A stretch of 64,000 nucleotides of DNA from JBEIFW01 sp046081125. GTDB taxonomy: Bacteria; Actinomycetota; Acidimicrobiia; Acidimicrobiales; Ilumatobacteraceae. Every line of letters begins with the position of its first letter. Positions within the stretch are counted from its first letter, which is position 1. The stretch covers positions 1 to 64,000 of the forward strand of contig JBJTVH010000057.1 in the NCBI GenBank assembly GCA_046081125.1, written 5' to 3'. The notes under the pieces are model-generated. The model had not been told where the DNA came from. It saw only the letters and a list, made by a program, of their open reading frames with translations, and did no database searches. The translations under genes and the position numbers were made by a program. Shown here piece after piece: positions 8,142 through 15,739 of this stretch.

Positions 8142-8905
8142 CGACACCGAACCCGTCAACGTCACCCTGGGTGCTCAGAGCAACGGCGCTGAGCCACACC
8201 TATGGCCGCGGCCGCGACGCCAACCGCATCCTCACATCCGTCGACCTGACGATCCGGGCCGGCGAGATCGTCGGAGTGCACGGTCCGTCAGGATGCGGCA
8301 AGTCCACACTCCTCCGACTTCTCGCACGCCTCGAAACCCCAACGCACGGATCGATCGAGTTCGCCGAACGGGAAACGACCGGTCCCCGTCCAACCGAAGC
8401 TCACCCACCTGCTGACGACACCGCCACGCGCCCCCGCAGGGCTCTCCACCGGCGACCCAACGTCATGCCGATCTTCCAAGACCCGACCGGAAGCCTCGAC
8501 CCCCGATGGCCGATCTGGCGCTCCGTCACCGAACCCATGCTCGCCACCCCCTGGCACACAACCCCCCGACGGTCGCACCGACGACAACGAGCCTCCGAGC
8601 TCGTCGCCGCCGTCGGACTCGACCCCAACACGCTCGACGCCCTTCCAAGCGAGCTGTCACGTGGACAGTGCCAACGCGCAGCCATTCTGCGAGTGATCGT
8701 CGCCGAACCCCTCGTGATCCTCGCCGACGAGCCAACCTCCGCGCTCGACGTCTCGGTCGCCGCAGGAGTCCTCCACCTGCTGGCCCAGCAAGCCCGACGG
8801 GGCACCGCCATCATCGTCGTCAGCCACGATCTCGACATGCTCGCCGTGCTGTGCGACCACCGCTACCAACTCGACAACGGCCGACTGAAACCCTCCACCG
8901 ACTGA
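8138..8905 (+). CDS. ABC importer ATPase 2 (DppF class)
   Basis: Second ATPase, 255 residues, overlapping the first by ATGA. Walker A is GPSGCGKST, the Q-loop MPIFQDPTGSLDPRW, signature ELSRGQCQRAAILRVI (SRG in place of SGG), Walker B VILADEPTSALDVS and switch VVSHDLDML. It stops soon after the switch region and lacks the usual C-terminal oligopeptide domain. With ATPase 1 it should form the heterodimer that powers the importer. It is the last gene of the operon. Confidence 0.85.
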   Translation: MTTPNPSTSPWVLRATALSHTYGRGRDANRILTSVDLTIRAGEIVGVHGPSGCGKSTLLRLLARLETPTHGSIEFAERETTGPRPTEAHPPADDTATRPRRALHRRPNVMPIFQDPTGSLDPRWPIWRSVTEPMLATPWHTTPRRSHRRQRASELVAAVGLDPNTLDALPSELSRGQCQRAAILRVIVAEPLVILADEPTSALDVSVAAGVLHLLAQQARRGTAIIVVSHDLDMLAVLCDHRYQLDNGRLKPSTD

Positions 8906-9094
8906 GGCCCTACTCCGACGGGCGCCTTGACGCCCCCGGGGCCACCACAGCCGGCCAGGCTGCGGTAGGCGACCGATGAGCCCCTCCGCCGCCTGCGTGG
9001 CCGTATGGGACCGGCGGCTCCGCTCCGGTGCCAGCGCACCATGGCGGCGTGCCCGCCCGGGGTTCGACCAGCCAGGCCTCTACCGTCATGCGCT

Positions 9095-9754
9095 TCACTG
9101 GCCGGGGTGGACCAACTGTGCCCTCAGGCCAACGAGCAACGCCCCGAGCCCTGCCTCGAAGATGTCAGTGGGGTCGAGGGTGAAGAACTCGACTCCCAGA
9201 CGTGTGGCTCTCGGATAGTCGTCAGGGTCCAGATCCGCGAGCCCGTCGACGAAGGCGCTCGCTCTCCCGGGTCGCCGAGCAGCGTTCCTGGCGTCGGCGT
9301 TGTCCTCGATGGCGATCCGCGAGAACGTCCAACTCATGATGAGGCTGGTACCTCGACTTGCGGTCGCGTCGTCGAACCCCGCCTCGCAAAGGGTCGAGGC
9401 GAGCACGTCGAAAAGCCGATACGCACTCTCGCCCGCCGGCCCGTTGTCCATGAGCCACGCTGCGATCCCGCGATGCTGACGAAGTACCCAGCGTTGTGCT
9501 TGAGCCCATGCGCGGGCCTGATCCTCCCACGAAGCATCAGCGGGGAAGACTGGTCGAACCGCGGCACCGATTCGGTCAGTGACTAGTCGCACGAGCCCGT
9601 CTCGGTCGGCGACGTGTCGATAGAGCGCCATCGGCGTCACGCCGAGCTCACTGGCGAGGGTTCGCACCGTCAGCCCCGCCAATCCGAGGTCGGCGGTGAT
9701 GCGCGTCGCCACGTCGACGATCTGCTCTCGCTCGAGCAGGACGGGCGCGCTCAT
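9095..9754 (-). CDS. TetR-family transcriptional regulator
   Basis: A 219-residue repressor. Residues 8-50 form the TetR helix-turn-helix (IVDVATRITADLG, LTVRTLASELGVTPMALYRHV, ADRDGLV). The C-terminal helical domain, with WTFSRIAIEDNAD, should bind a ligand that I cannot name. It is convergent with the ABC operon, so control of that operon is possible but unproven. Its start overlaps the end of an integrase remnant. Confidence 0.8.
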   Translation of the reverse strand: MSAPVLLEREQIVDVATRITADLGLAGLTVRTLASELGVTPMALYRHVADRDGLVRLVTDRIGAAVRPVFPADASWEDQARAWAQAQRWVLRQHRGIAAWLMDNGPAGESAYRLFDVLASTLCEAGFDDATASRGTSLIMSWTFSRIAIEDNADARNAARRPGRASAFVDGLADLDPDDYPRATRLGVEFFTLDPTDIFEAGLGALLVGLRAQLVHPGQ

Positions 9755-10152
9755 GGCCGTGGACCTTGGCCCGGATCCTTCGTGCAGGGCCCGTGTGATG
9801 GCGTGAAAAGGCCCCCCGAGCTGGCATCATTGTGGTTGCGACACACGATCAACCGCAGGCTTCGGAGGGCGTTCAGTGGGTCAAGGTAGCAGGCTTGTTC
9901 GTCGAGTCGCTCGAGGTGTCCGGTGATCAACAGCCATGACACGAACGGTCGCGCTCGACGCATCCACTCCAGCTGGGTGTCGAGTTCGACTCGTTCCCAG
10001 CCACCGGCCTGGTCAACGCGGTGACGAAACGTCCGTGCAGCTCCGATCGTGGAACGCCACGCCTGCACCCCAATTGCTTCCAGTGCTCGAGCGAAGTCAT
10101 CGAGCTCGTCAACCGACGAAGCGGGGAGCGTGAGTGCGGCGGGCATCACCAC
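9751..10152 (-). pseudogene. Tyrosine-recombinase (integrase) N-terminal fragment
   Basis: The first 85 or so residues resemble the SAM-like core-binding domain of actinobacterial site-specific integrases: a helix pair DDFARALEAIGVQAW, then ARTFRHRV, ELDTQLEWM and FVSWLLITGHL. After that the text turns into unrelated low-confidence sequence, and no catalytic R..HxxR..Y domain follows. It is therefore a truncated integrase. The family call is by pattern and only moderately sure. Confidence 0.5.
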
Positions 10153-10330
10153 TCGCCGATCTGCTGGCTTGTCAAGTCCTTACGCCACGAGCGCCAGGTG
10201 ATTCTCGGCTGAGGTGTCTGGCAGCAGCGCGTGGAGCGCGGGCGACGTAGCGCTATAGACAGCGGACGGTGGCGGCCGTTCGTGCGACCTGGACCGTCGG
10301 GGATCGGGCAGACCCCGCAGAGCTTCGCGA

Positions 10331-10378
10331 AGACCCGGGAATTTCGCTCCGGGTCTGAGCGCAATTTCGCTCAGACCC
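10331..10378. repeat. Overlapping palindromes sharing a middle arm
   Basis: AGACCCGG (10331-10338) pairs with CCGGGTCT (10349-10356). GGGTCTGAGCG (10351-10361) pairs perfectly with CGCTCAGACCC (10368-10378), leaving a 6-nt loop. The two stems share GGGTCT, so only one can form at a time. The 10-mer AATTTCGCTC also occurs twice, 23 bp apart. No T-tract follows on either strand. It could be a small palindromic repeat, an element end or a structured regulatory RNA. Confidence 0.6.
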
Positions 10379-10770
10379 CAAGTACTCGCACGTCCAGCCG
10401 ATGATGCATGCGGACGCAGAAGCTCTCGTCGCGTCCCTTGTCGTCGTGGATACCTGAGCCGACGCGATCTCCTTCCGGGAGACGGTTCGCACTGCTCGCC
10501 ACCGCTCGTCCGCTGGGATGCTGCGCAGAGTGGGCGCCGAGCATTCCCAGGGGTCGGCACCGGCCCGGCCGACCTGCCGTCGCAGGGCGACGCGGTCCCC
10601 AGCTGCAGTCGACTGCTCCTGCCCTAGTACGTCGACGGTGCTGTGCGATCTCGACGATCGCCGAGTGGTACGGGACGCGCTTGGGGAGCGCCCCTGAGGG
10701 TTCCCTCAGTGGCACGGACCGGCGGTCGGGGACAGAGCACCGAATGACGCAAGGGAAAGGTGTGCGTCGC

Positions 10771-10795
10771 TGTACGCGCATGTACATTGTCAAGC
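10771..10795 (+). promoter_or_regulatory. TGTACA operator and leaderless promoter of phd-PIN module
   Basis: TGTAC-GCGCA-TGTACA (10771-10786) carries one exact TGTACA and one TGTACG hexamer. TGTACA is the core site bound by YefM-type antitoxins, the family encoded just downstream. TACATT (10783-10788), a good -10 hexamer, overlaps it and lies 7 nt before the ATG at 10796. Antitoxin binding would therefore cover the promoter. The motif is seen; its function comes from family knowledge. Confidence 0.6.
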
Positions 10796-11086
10796 ATGTC
10801 GAGCATGTCAGTCAGCGAAGCACGGGCAGCCCTGCCGGAGATCCTCGACCGTGTGCTCGCCGGTGAGGAAGTGACCATCACCCGCCACGGGCGAGAAGTA
10901 GCCGTCGTCGTCCGTCCCGACACGATCAGGGTCCGCCGCGCTGACCGCGCGCTCGCAGACGCCGAACGGCTGCGGGAACTACTCGACCGTGCCCGAGCCG
11001 CCCGACTCCCCGACGCCCCAACCGTGAGCGCCGAGCGAGCCGAGGAACTCGTCGCCGATGTGGCGGCGAGCCGGTCGACGCGCTGA
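10796..11086 (+). CDS. Phd/YefM antitoxin
   Basis: A 96-residue Phd/YefM-fold antitoxin. The N-terminal domain reads SVSEARAALPEILDRVLAGEEVTITRHGREVAVVV (DNA binding and dimerisation), followed by a long charged helix for toxin binding. ATG 10796 sits 7 nt after a TACATT hexamer, giving a leaderless start; an in-frame ATG at 10805 is the alternative. The PIN toxin follows 10 bp after the stop. Confidence 0.8.
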   Translation: MSSMSVSEARAALPEILDRVLAGEEVTITRHGREVAVVVRPDTIRVRRADRALADAERLRELLDRARAARLPDAPTVSAERAEELVADVAASRSTR

Positions 11087-11096
11087 TCGTCTGGCC

Positions 11097-11519
11097 GTGG
11101 ACGCCTTCGATGCCGACGTGTTGATCTACGCGGCCGTACCCGGTCACCGGCTCGGGCGACGCGTCCGCGCCCTGTTCCCCGAGGAAGCGACGGCGACAAC
11201 CGGCGCGGTCGCCGGCATCGGCTCCGTGCTCCTGATCCCCGAGCTCCTCACCAAGCCGATGCGCGACGGTGCCGAAACCGAGGTCGAGGCGCTGGCAGCC
11301 CTGCTCGCGCGGCTCGACCTGCGACCCGTGGACGAGGCCCTCGCCGAGCTCGCCACTTCGCTCGGAGCCGCGCACCGACTGCGTGCCGCCGACGCCGTGC
11401 ACCTCGCAACAGCCGTCGCGGCTGGCGCCGACCGGTTCATCACGAACAACGCCTCCGACTTCACCAAGACCATCACCGAGATCGACGTCACCTACCCCGA
11501 CGAACTCCCCGAACCCTGA
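11097..11519 (+). CDS. PIN-domain toxin
   Basis: A 140-residue PIN-domain toxin paired with the Phd antitoxin. Catalytic acidic residues appear in DAFDADVLIYAA, IPELLTKPM, RAADAVHLATAVA and FITNNASDF, the usual order. GTG 11097 is taken as start because the PIN core begins immediately after it; the longer open frame overlaps the antitoxin. RNase activity is inferred from the family. Confidence 0.75.
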   Translation: MDAFDADVLIYAAVPGHRLGRRVRALFPEEATATTGAVAGIGSVLLIPELLTKPMRDGAETEVEALAALLARLDLRPVDEALAELATSLGAAHRLRAADAVHLATAVAAGADRFITNNASDFTKTITEIDVTYPDELPEP

Positions 11520-11751
11520 CCACCGAACCTGAGCGGTCGGGGCCACCCCGGATGTCCGATAGCCACGCAGCGTCCATGGCAGCTGAGCAGTCCGTAAGCC
11601 GGCGGTAGGGGACGCCCCCGGCGGCTCCCGGTGCTGGGTCAGGGGGTTCCGATCCCGATCCCGTAGCCCGTCGGGTCACTGGATCCTTCAGCGCCACCTG
11701 CCGGCGCCTGTCCACCCCTGTTGACGTGCCGGGGGCTCGCGGTGGAGCGGC

Positions 11752-12156
11752 TCAGACGGCGAGGCGCTCGATCGGTTGGCTGGTGATCGCGGCGATCAGA
11801 CCGAAGTCCTTGTCGACATGCAGGACGGTGAGTCGGGCGAGCTCCGCAGTGGCGGCGATGAGCAGGTCGGGGATGGAAGGGGCGCGGTGCTGGCCACGAT
11901 CTGCGAGCAGCATCTGGATCTCGACCGCGCGAGCTTCGATCGCGGGTGTGAAGTGTTCGACTGGCATCGATGAGATGGGCGGCTCGCGAAGCGTGGCGCG
12001 GTGATCGGCGCCGTTGCGGGTCGAGAAGCCGATCTCGAGAAGGGTCACGCTCGAGATCCTGACCAGACCGCGCTGGATGCGTGACAGCCACTCGTCGCCG
12101 GCGGCGTTCAGGCGGGTGAGCGCGGACGTGTCGATGAGCCAGTTCTTCACCGCCAT
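11752..12156 (-). CDS. vapC: VapC-type PIN toxin
   Basis: A 134-residue PIN RNase. DTSAL (first Asp), SSVTLLEIGFS (Glu), IPDLLIAATAEL (Asp) and LHVDKDFGLIA (last Asp) are all present, so the active site looks intact. It overlaps the VapB reading frame by 10 bp. A truncated homologue lies at 1752-2030 in this window, sharing most of the C-terminal two thirds. It is convergent with the Phd/PIN module. Confidence 0.85.
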   Translation of the reverse strand: MAVKNWLIDTSALTRLNAAGDEWLSRIQRGLVRISSVTLLEIGFSTRNGADHRATLREPPISSMPVEHFTPAIEARAVEIQMLLADRGQHRAPSIPDLLIAATAELARLTVLHVDKDFGLIAAITSQPIERLAV

Positions 12157-12368
12157 GCTGCTGCCATCACCTCGGGATCACCCAGATCGGTGGTGCGCTC
12201 GGCGAAACGGTTCAGTTGTTCGCGTGTCACCGCGGGTTCTTGCTGGTCGGCGAGAACCCGCCGCAGGTACTCGGCGCGCGTCAGGCCGGCCCGTCGCGCG
12301 TTCGCGTCGAGCGCTGCGACAACGTCGTCGGGCACATCCCGGATGAGGATATCAGTCACGGTCAGCAT
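12147..12368 (-). CDS. vapB: VapB/FitA-type RHH antitoxin
   Basis: A 73-residue antitoxin: MLTVTDILIRDVPDDVVAAL, then LDANARRAGLTRAEYLRRVL forms the ribbon-helix-helix, and a tail with a Trp near the end should insert into the toxin. The start is set at 12368, where the RHH begins; the upstream extension has no family features. GATATC occurs at 12348-12353 and 12369-12374, 21 bp apart and flanking the start codon, so it may be an operator pair. Confidence 0.8.
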   Translation of the reverse strand: MLTVTDILIRDVPDDVVAALDANARRAGLTRAEYLRRVLADQQEPAVTREQLNRFAERTTDLGDPEVMAAAWR

Positions 12369-12529
12369 GATATCGCGCAACGGCCGGGCCGGCAAGGGCA
12401 CGCGGTCCGGGATCCCGGTCTCGCCAGGAACCACCCGCTCACGTAACCGGCGGTATGTGGCATGGCAGAGCGACGGACGACGCACACGCAGACCTCACCA
12501 GACGTCTTGGGCGCAGACCTCGTGACGCG

Positions 12530-12952
12530 TCAGCTTGCCGACACGGCAGCCATGACGCATGACTCACCGTCGGCGCCGGCTTCGAGCACTACGCGTGCGA
12601 ACGGACCGGACTCTGGTTCCAGCACGAGTAGCCGTACCGTCGGCGCCCCGGCAGTGACCGCCCAGAACTGGCGCCCAGCTACACCTCTCCCGAGCATCGC
12701 CCCGACACGGCGTCGGCCCGGCCGCTTGCCCCCGTTGTGTGTCCCAAACCCGGCCGATCGATGATCGATGTCGACCTCGAGCGCCTCGCGACTCTCGGTG
12801 AAGGCTGAGCGCACGGTGGCGAGGTCAACGACAAGCGATCGCCGCCAAGTGAACAGGCGGTCCCAGCCGCTCAGCTCGACCCTCACGGCACCACTTGCGC
12901 AAGCCAATTCGAACGACACGGCACCAAGGTAGCCGCCAGGTGCTTCGGACAT
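12530..12952 (-). CDS. Conserved hypothetical, PH-like beta-barrel type
   Basis: A 140-residue protein of a family common in actinobacteria, recognised by pattern: ELSGWDRLFTWRRSLVVDLATVRSA, then a glycine/arginine turn, GRQFWAVTAGAPTVRLLVLE and a closing ARVVLEAGADGE. Such proteins look like small pleckstrin-homology-like barrels with no known role. The start is placed at ATG 12952; GTG at the VSFELACASG segment is the alternative. It follows the 12996-13340 gene in the same direction with a 43-bp gap. Confidence 0.55.
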   Translation of the reverse strand: MSEAPGGYLGAVSFELACASGAVRVELSGWDRLFTWRRSLVVDLATVRSAFTESREALEVDIDHRSAGFGTHNGGKRPGRRRVGAMLGRGVAGRQFWAVTAGAPTVRLLVLEPESGPFARVVLEAGADGESCVMAAVSAS

Positions 12953-12995
12953 CTCCGACGAAGTGTCACCTTCGCCGCTATGGGCTGAGGGTGAC

Positions 12996-13340
12996 TCAGG
13001 TCTGACTCCACGCACCTTCGGCGAGGATCAGCCAAACACCGATCGATTGGAGGTCGAGCGCCGACAGGCCATCGCGGACACCGTCGGCCCTCCGCTGCGG
13101 ATCCTCGAGGCGACTCGCCATCCATTTGGTCCGCACCTCGATGACGACCCGCAAGCTCCCGACGTCGTAGCGGCTCTTCTCGCGGAAGCGAATCTCGATG
13201 TCCCCAACGTCCGCTGGACCGAGCCAAGGCTCTTCGGGGCAGTCGACCGCCGCAGCGACGAGGTCGGGAAGGAGTTCGGCAAGGCGATCCAAGTCGACGT
13301 CAGCGACTGCTGGGTCGTAGACGACATCCGCCAGCGGCAT
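12996..13340 (-). CDS. Small hypothetical protein
   Basis: A 114-residue protein with balanced composition: DLDRLAELLPDLVAAAVDCPEEPW, GDIEIRFREKSRYDVGSLRVVIEVRT and IGVWLILAEGAWSQT. The MPL start and alternating helix/strand layout faintly recall tautomerase-like folds, but I do not recognise the family. The start has no Shine-Dalgarno, and CAGACT lies 6 nt upstream, fitting a leaderless start. Confidence 0.55.
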   Translation of the reverse strand: MPLADVVYDPAVADVDLDRLAELLPDLVAAAVDCPEEPWLGPADVGDIEIRFREKSRYDVGSLRVVIEVRTKWMASRLEDPQRRADGVRDGLSALDLQSIGVWLILAEGAWSQT

Positions 13341-13346
13341 CTGTGA

Positions 13347-13352
13347 AGTCTG
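13347..13352 (-). promoter_or_regulatory. -10-like CAGACT, leaderless start
   Basis: CAGACT on the minus strand is 6 nt from the ATG at 13340. The same hexamer and distance occur before the radical-SAM gene at 59570. This is an inferred promoter. Confidence 0.35.
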
Positions 13353-13465
13353 TCAGCCACACGCACAAACCCGGCGCGACGACAACCCGGCGTTCCGGGG
13401 CAGACTCCGCTCTGATTTCCCGCGGGAAACACCTGCCGGTGTCCCGGCGTTTGGGGGCACAAGGT

Positions 13466-14002
13466 TCAGGCCTCTTGAAGCAGTGACGCGACGATCTCCG
13501 ACTTGCCCTCGGTGTAGAGCGCGCGGTCATCACCGACTTGGTTGATGAGCCGTAGCTTGAGGTCCTCGTACCGCTGGCGAGCCCCAGGGCTGCGGCGCAG
13601 AAGGTCCCGGAGCCTCACGTAGTCGAGCCATTGTTCGCCGAAGTGGTCGACGACGTGCGCATGGGCGACGCGATGCCACGGTGCGGACTCGAGCACGAAC
13701 ACGTGGCCGCCCTGCGCGCCGGCATCGCCTCGGTAGATCCATCCTGCAGACTCCAGCCGCTCCCGCACGGGCGTGAGCTCCTGTTCCGTGGTTACGCCGA
13801 TGGCGAGGTCCACGATCGGCTTCGCGAGAAGTCCGTTCACCGACGACGAGCCGATCGACTCGACTCCCGCCACAAACCCTGCGAGTCGGTCCGCCACCTC
13901 ATCTCGTAGGCGAGCGCCAGCATCGACCCAGGCGGGCGTCGTTCGGCTCAGCAGCAGCGAGTCGTAGTCGAGACCGAGACCATCGCCAGCGAGCCAGTCC
14001 AT
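13466..14002 (-). CDS. GrpB family protein (UPF0157)
   Basis: About 178 residues of the GrpB/UPF0157 family, a nucleotidyltransferase-fold group of unclear function. IGSSSVNGLLAKPIVDLAIGV carries the GS and KPIxD active-site pattern. HVFVLESAPWHRVAHAHVVDHFGEQW and LRDLLRRSPGARQRYEDLK are characteristic. The start is set at 14002, giving a typical length; ATG 14077 is the other candidate. It is divergent from a second nucleotidyltransferase-fold gene. Confidence 0.75.
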   Translation of the reverse strand: MDWLAGDGLGLDYDSLLLSRTTPAWVDAGARLRDEVADRLAGFVAGVESIGSSSVNGLLAKPIVDLAIGVTTEQELTPVRERLESAGWIYRGDAGAQGGHVFVLESAPWHRVAHAHVVDHFGEQWLDYVRLRDLLRRSPGARQRYEDLKLRLINQVGDDRALYTEGKSEIVASLLQEA

Positions 14003-14169
14003 ACCCGCACCTTGTCGGATCATCGCCGGCCCCGGGTGGTCAGCCGGGCCCGGCGGTAGGTGGCAAGTGCCGATCATCCTCAGGAGATGCCTTCAGATGC
14101 TCCGAACGAGGGCGCTCGATCGCCTCGGCTCAGTGGATTAGCCGGCCCGTCGCACGCGCGCTTCGGTGG

Positions 14170-14175
14170 CATCAT
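14170..14175 (+). promoter_or_regulatory. -10-like CATCAT, possible leaderless start
   Basis: CATCAT ends 6 nt before the ATG at 14182. It keeps the A at position 2 and T at position 6 of a -10 but is a weak match. Confidence 0.25.
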
Positions 14176-14181
14176 TCGGAG

Positions 14182-14763
14182 ATGGAGGCTCCCTCCTCGG
14201 TCGCTCGAGTCATGGACGGGGCGGGTCTCTGGTGTGCCATCGCGGGAGGTTGGGCGATCGACCTCTGGCTTGGCGAGGAGACGAGACATCATCACGATGT
14301 CGAGGTCGTGGTGCGACGGCGGGACCAGGCGTTGGTTCACGCGGGGCTGTGTGCGAGTTGGGCGCTCTTCGCGCTCGACCCTCCCGGGAGCGGGTGGCGG
14401 CCATGGGATGGAGCTCCGATCCACGCCCCGGCGTTCCAGCTTCAAGCCCGATCTGAACAGGTCGAGTTCGACCTCTTCACCGAGGACATCGACGACCAGC
14501 GGTGGCGCTTCCGTCGTGATCATCGGATCTCGTTGCCGATTCGAGCGATCTCGATGACCAGCAGCGCAGGAGTTCCGATCGTGCGTCCCGAGATCCAGCT
14601 GCTCTACATGGCGGCGTCGAACGAGCACAAGAACGAACGCGACTTCGAGGCCGCTCGACCCCACTTGTCCGACGGCGCCGCCGCATGGCTGACCGAGGCA
14701 CTGCAGATCACGCTGCCTGGACATCACTGGATCGCAGAGCTGGCATCGCTCACCCGGCCCTGA
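14182..14763 (+). CDS. Nucleotidyltransferase-fold protein (ANT/Lnu-like)
   Basis: A 193-residue protein with the opening of aminoglycoside/lincosamide nucleotidyltransferases: AIAGGWAIDLWLGEETRHHHDVEVVVRR. Family members have RxHxDxDxxVxR. Here the second Asp is Glu (HDVEV), so catalysis may be altered. A later REIQLLYMAASNEHKNERDF-like segment also fits, and the length is normal. Its substrate is unknown; a resistance role should not be assumed. Confidence 0.65.
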   Translation: MEAPSSVARVMDGAGLWCAIAGGWAIDLWLGEETRHHHDVEVVVRRRDQALVHAGLCASWALFALDPPGSGWRPWDGAPIHAPAFQLQARSEQVEFDLFTEDIDDQRWRFRRDHRISLPIRAISMTSSAGVPIVRPEIQLLYMAASNEHKNERDFEAARPHLSDGAAAWLTEALQITLPGHHWIAELASLTRP

Positions 14764-14904
14764 TGCCGGAACGAGACGCGTCGAGATCCAACACGCGGAC
14801 CCAGCGATCACCCAAGAACGGATCACCTGTGTAACCGGCGTTCTGGGATGTATGCGTCGTGCAACTCGCTTGCCGCCCGCGTTGTCACGCGCCAACCTCC
14901 GTAC

Positions 14905-15639
14905 GTGCTTGACGACCACTTCGCCGGCGAGATCGCGGCTCGCTACGACGAGACGCTCGGAGCCATGGGCTCGCCCGAGGCGCTCGGACCGACCGTCGAT
15001 CTCCTGGCCGGCCTTGCGGGCATCGGCACCGCGCTCGAGATGGCTATCGGCACCGGGCGAGTCGCCCTGCCGCTCGCTGCCCGAGGCGTGCCGGTCAGCG
15101 GCATCGACCTGTCGCCCGACATGGTGGCGCAGCTCCGGGCCAAGCCGGGGGGCGACGCCATCCCCGTCACGATCGGGGACATGGCCACCACGCGGGTCGA
15201 GGGTGCCTTCAGGCTCGTCTACCTTCTCTACAACACGATCGGAAACGTGGAGACCCAGGACCGACAGGTCGCGTGCTTCGCGAACGCCGCTGCCCACCTC
15301 GAACCTGATGGCCGCTTCGTGGTCGAGATGGTCGTGCCCGACCTGCGCCGTCTCGTTCCGGGCCACGACGCCATCGTGTTTGCCCACGCGCCCGGCTACG
15401 TCGGCTACGACCGCTACGACGATCTCGTCGCCCAGCACGCTGTCTCCCACCACTTCGTCGCCGATGGCTCGGGCGCCCGCGAGGTCCGGACACCGTGGCG
15501 GTACGCCTGGCCCTCCGAGCTCGATCTGATGGCGAGGTTGGCCGGCCTCGAGCTAACCGACAGGTGGGCCGACTGGGACCGATCGCCATTCACGGGTGAC
15601 AGCCCGTCGCACGTATCCGTCTGGCGCAAGCAGCCGTAG
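14905..15639 (+). CDS. Class I SAM-dependent methyltransferase
   Basis: About 244 residues. ALEMAIGTGRVALPLAARG is motif I, SGIDLSPDMVAQLR motif II, and FRLVYLLYNTIGNVETQ and HLEPDGRFVVEMVVPDL the later core motifs. The C-terminal half has the beta-rich insert seen in small-molecule methyltransferases. GTG 14905 is preferred, since LDDHFAGEIAARYDE is the usual opening; ATG 14848 would add 19 unlikely residues that overlap a repeat-like sequence. The substrate is unknown. Confidence 0.7.
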   Translation: MLDDHFAGEIAARYDETLGAMGSPEALGPTVDLLAGLAGIGTALEMAIGTGRVALPLAARGVPVSGIDLSPDMVAQLRAKPGGDAIPVTIGDMATTRVEGAFRLVYLLYNTIGNVETQDRQVACFANAAAHLEPDGRFVVEMVVPDLRRLVPGHDAIVFAHAPGYVGYDRYDDLVAQHAVSHHFVADGSGAREVRTPWRYAWPSELDLMARLAGLELTDRWADWDRSPFTGDSPSHVSVWRKQP

Positions 15640-15667
15640 ACGCACCGCGTGAGGCAGGCGACGTGCA

Positions 15668-15691
15668 CTGTCCCCGAAGTGCCGATAGGTG
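15668..15691 (-). repeat. Dispersed 24-bp repeat, copy A
   Basis: On the minus strand it starts CACCTATCGGCACTTCGGGG and ends ACAG. It matches copy B at 17559-17582 at 21 of 24 positions, in the same orientation. Looser relatives (CCGGCGTT followed by a G-rich stretch) occur near 13385, 13441 and 14834. Nature unknown. Confidence 0.5.
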
Positions 15692-15739
15692 ACGCTCGAT
15701 AACGCAGCTCGGTAGTCCACCGCGCAGCCACACCTCCCC

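Larger units (their letters stand above)
10153..10795. other. Long non-coding stretch with palindromes
   Basis: About 640 bases without a credible gene. Open frames on both strands are Arg/Ser-rich and match no known family. It contains the nested palindrome at 10331-10378 and ends in the toxin-antitoxin operator at 10771-10795. Confidence 0.45.

Noticed and set aside
10351..10378. Intrinsic terminator
   Set aside because: The stem is good, but no T-tract follows on either strand and no gene ends just upstream, so it is listed as a palindrome.
10371..10793. 140-codon minus-strand frame in the gene-free stretch
   Set aside because: No recognisable family, Arg-rich, and crossed by the TA operator and promoter.
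14182..14763. Antibiotic-resistance nucleotidyltransferase
   Set aside because: Only the general fold motif matches, the second catalytic Asp is Glu, and the substrate cannot be inferred.
14848..14904. ATG 14848 as methyltransferase start
   Set aside because: The added 19 residues lack homology and overlap a repeat-like sequence; GTG 14905 opens the usual domain text.
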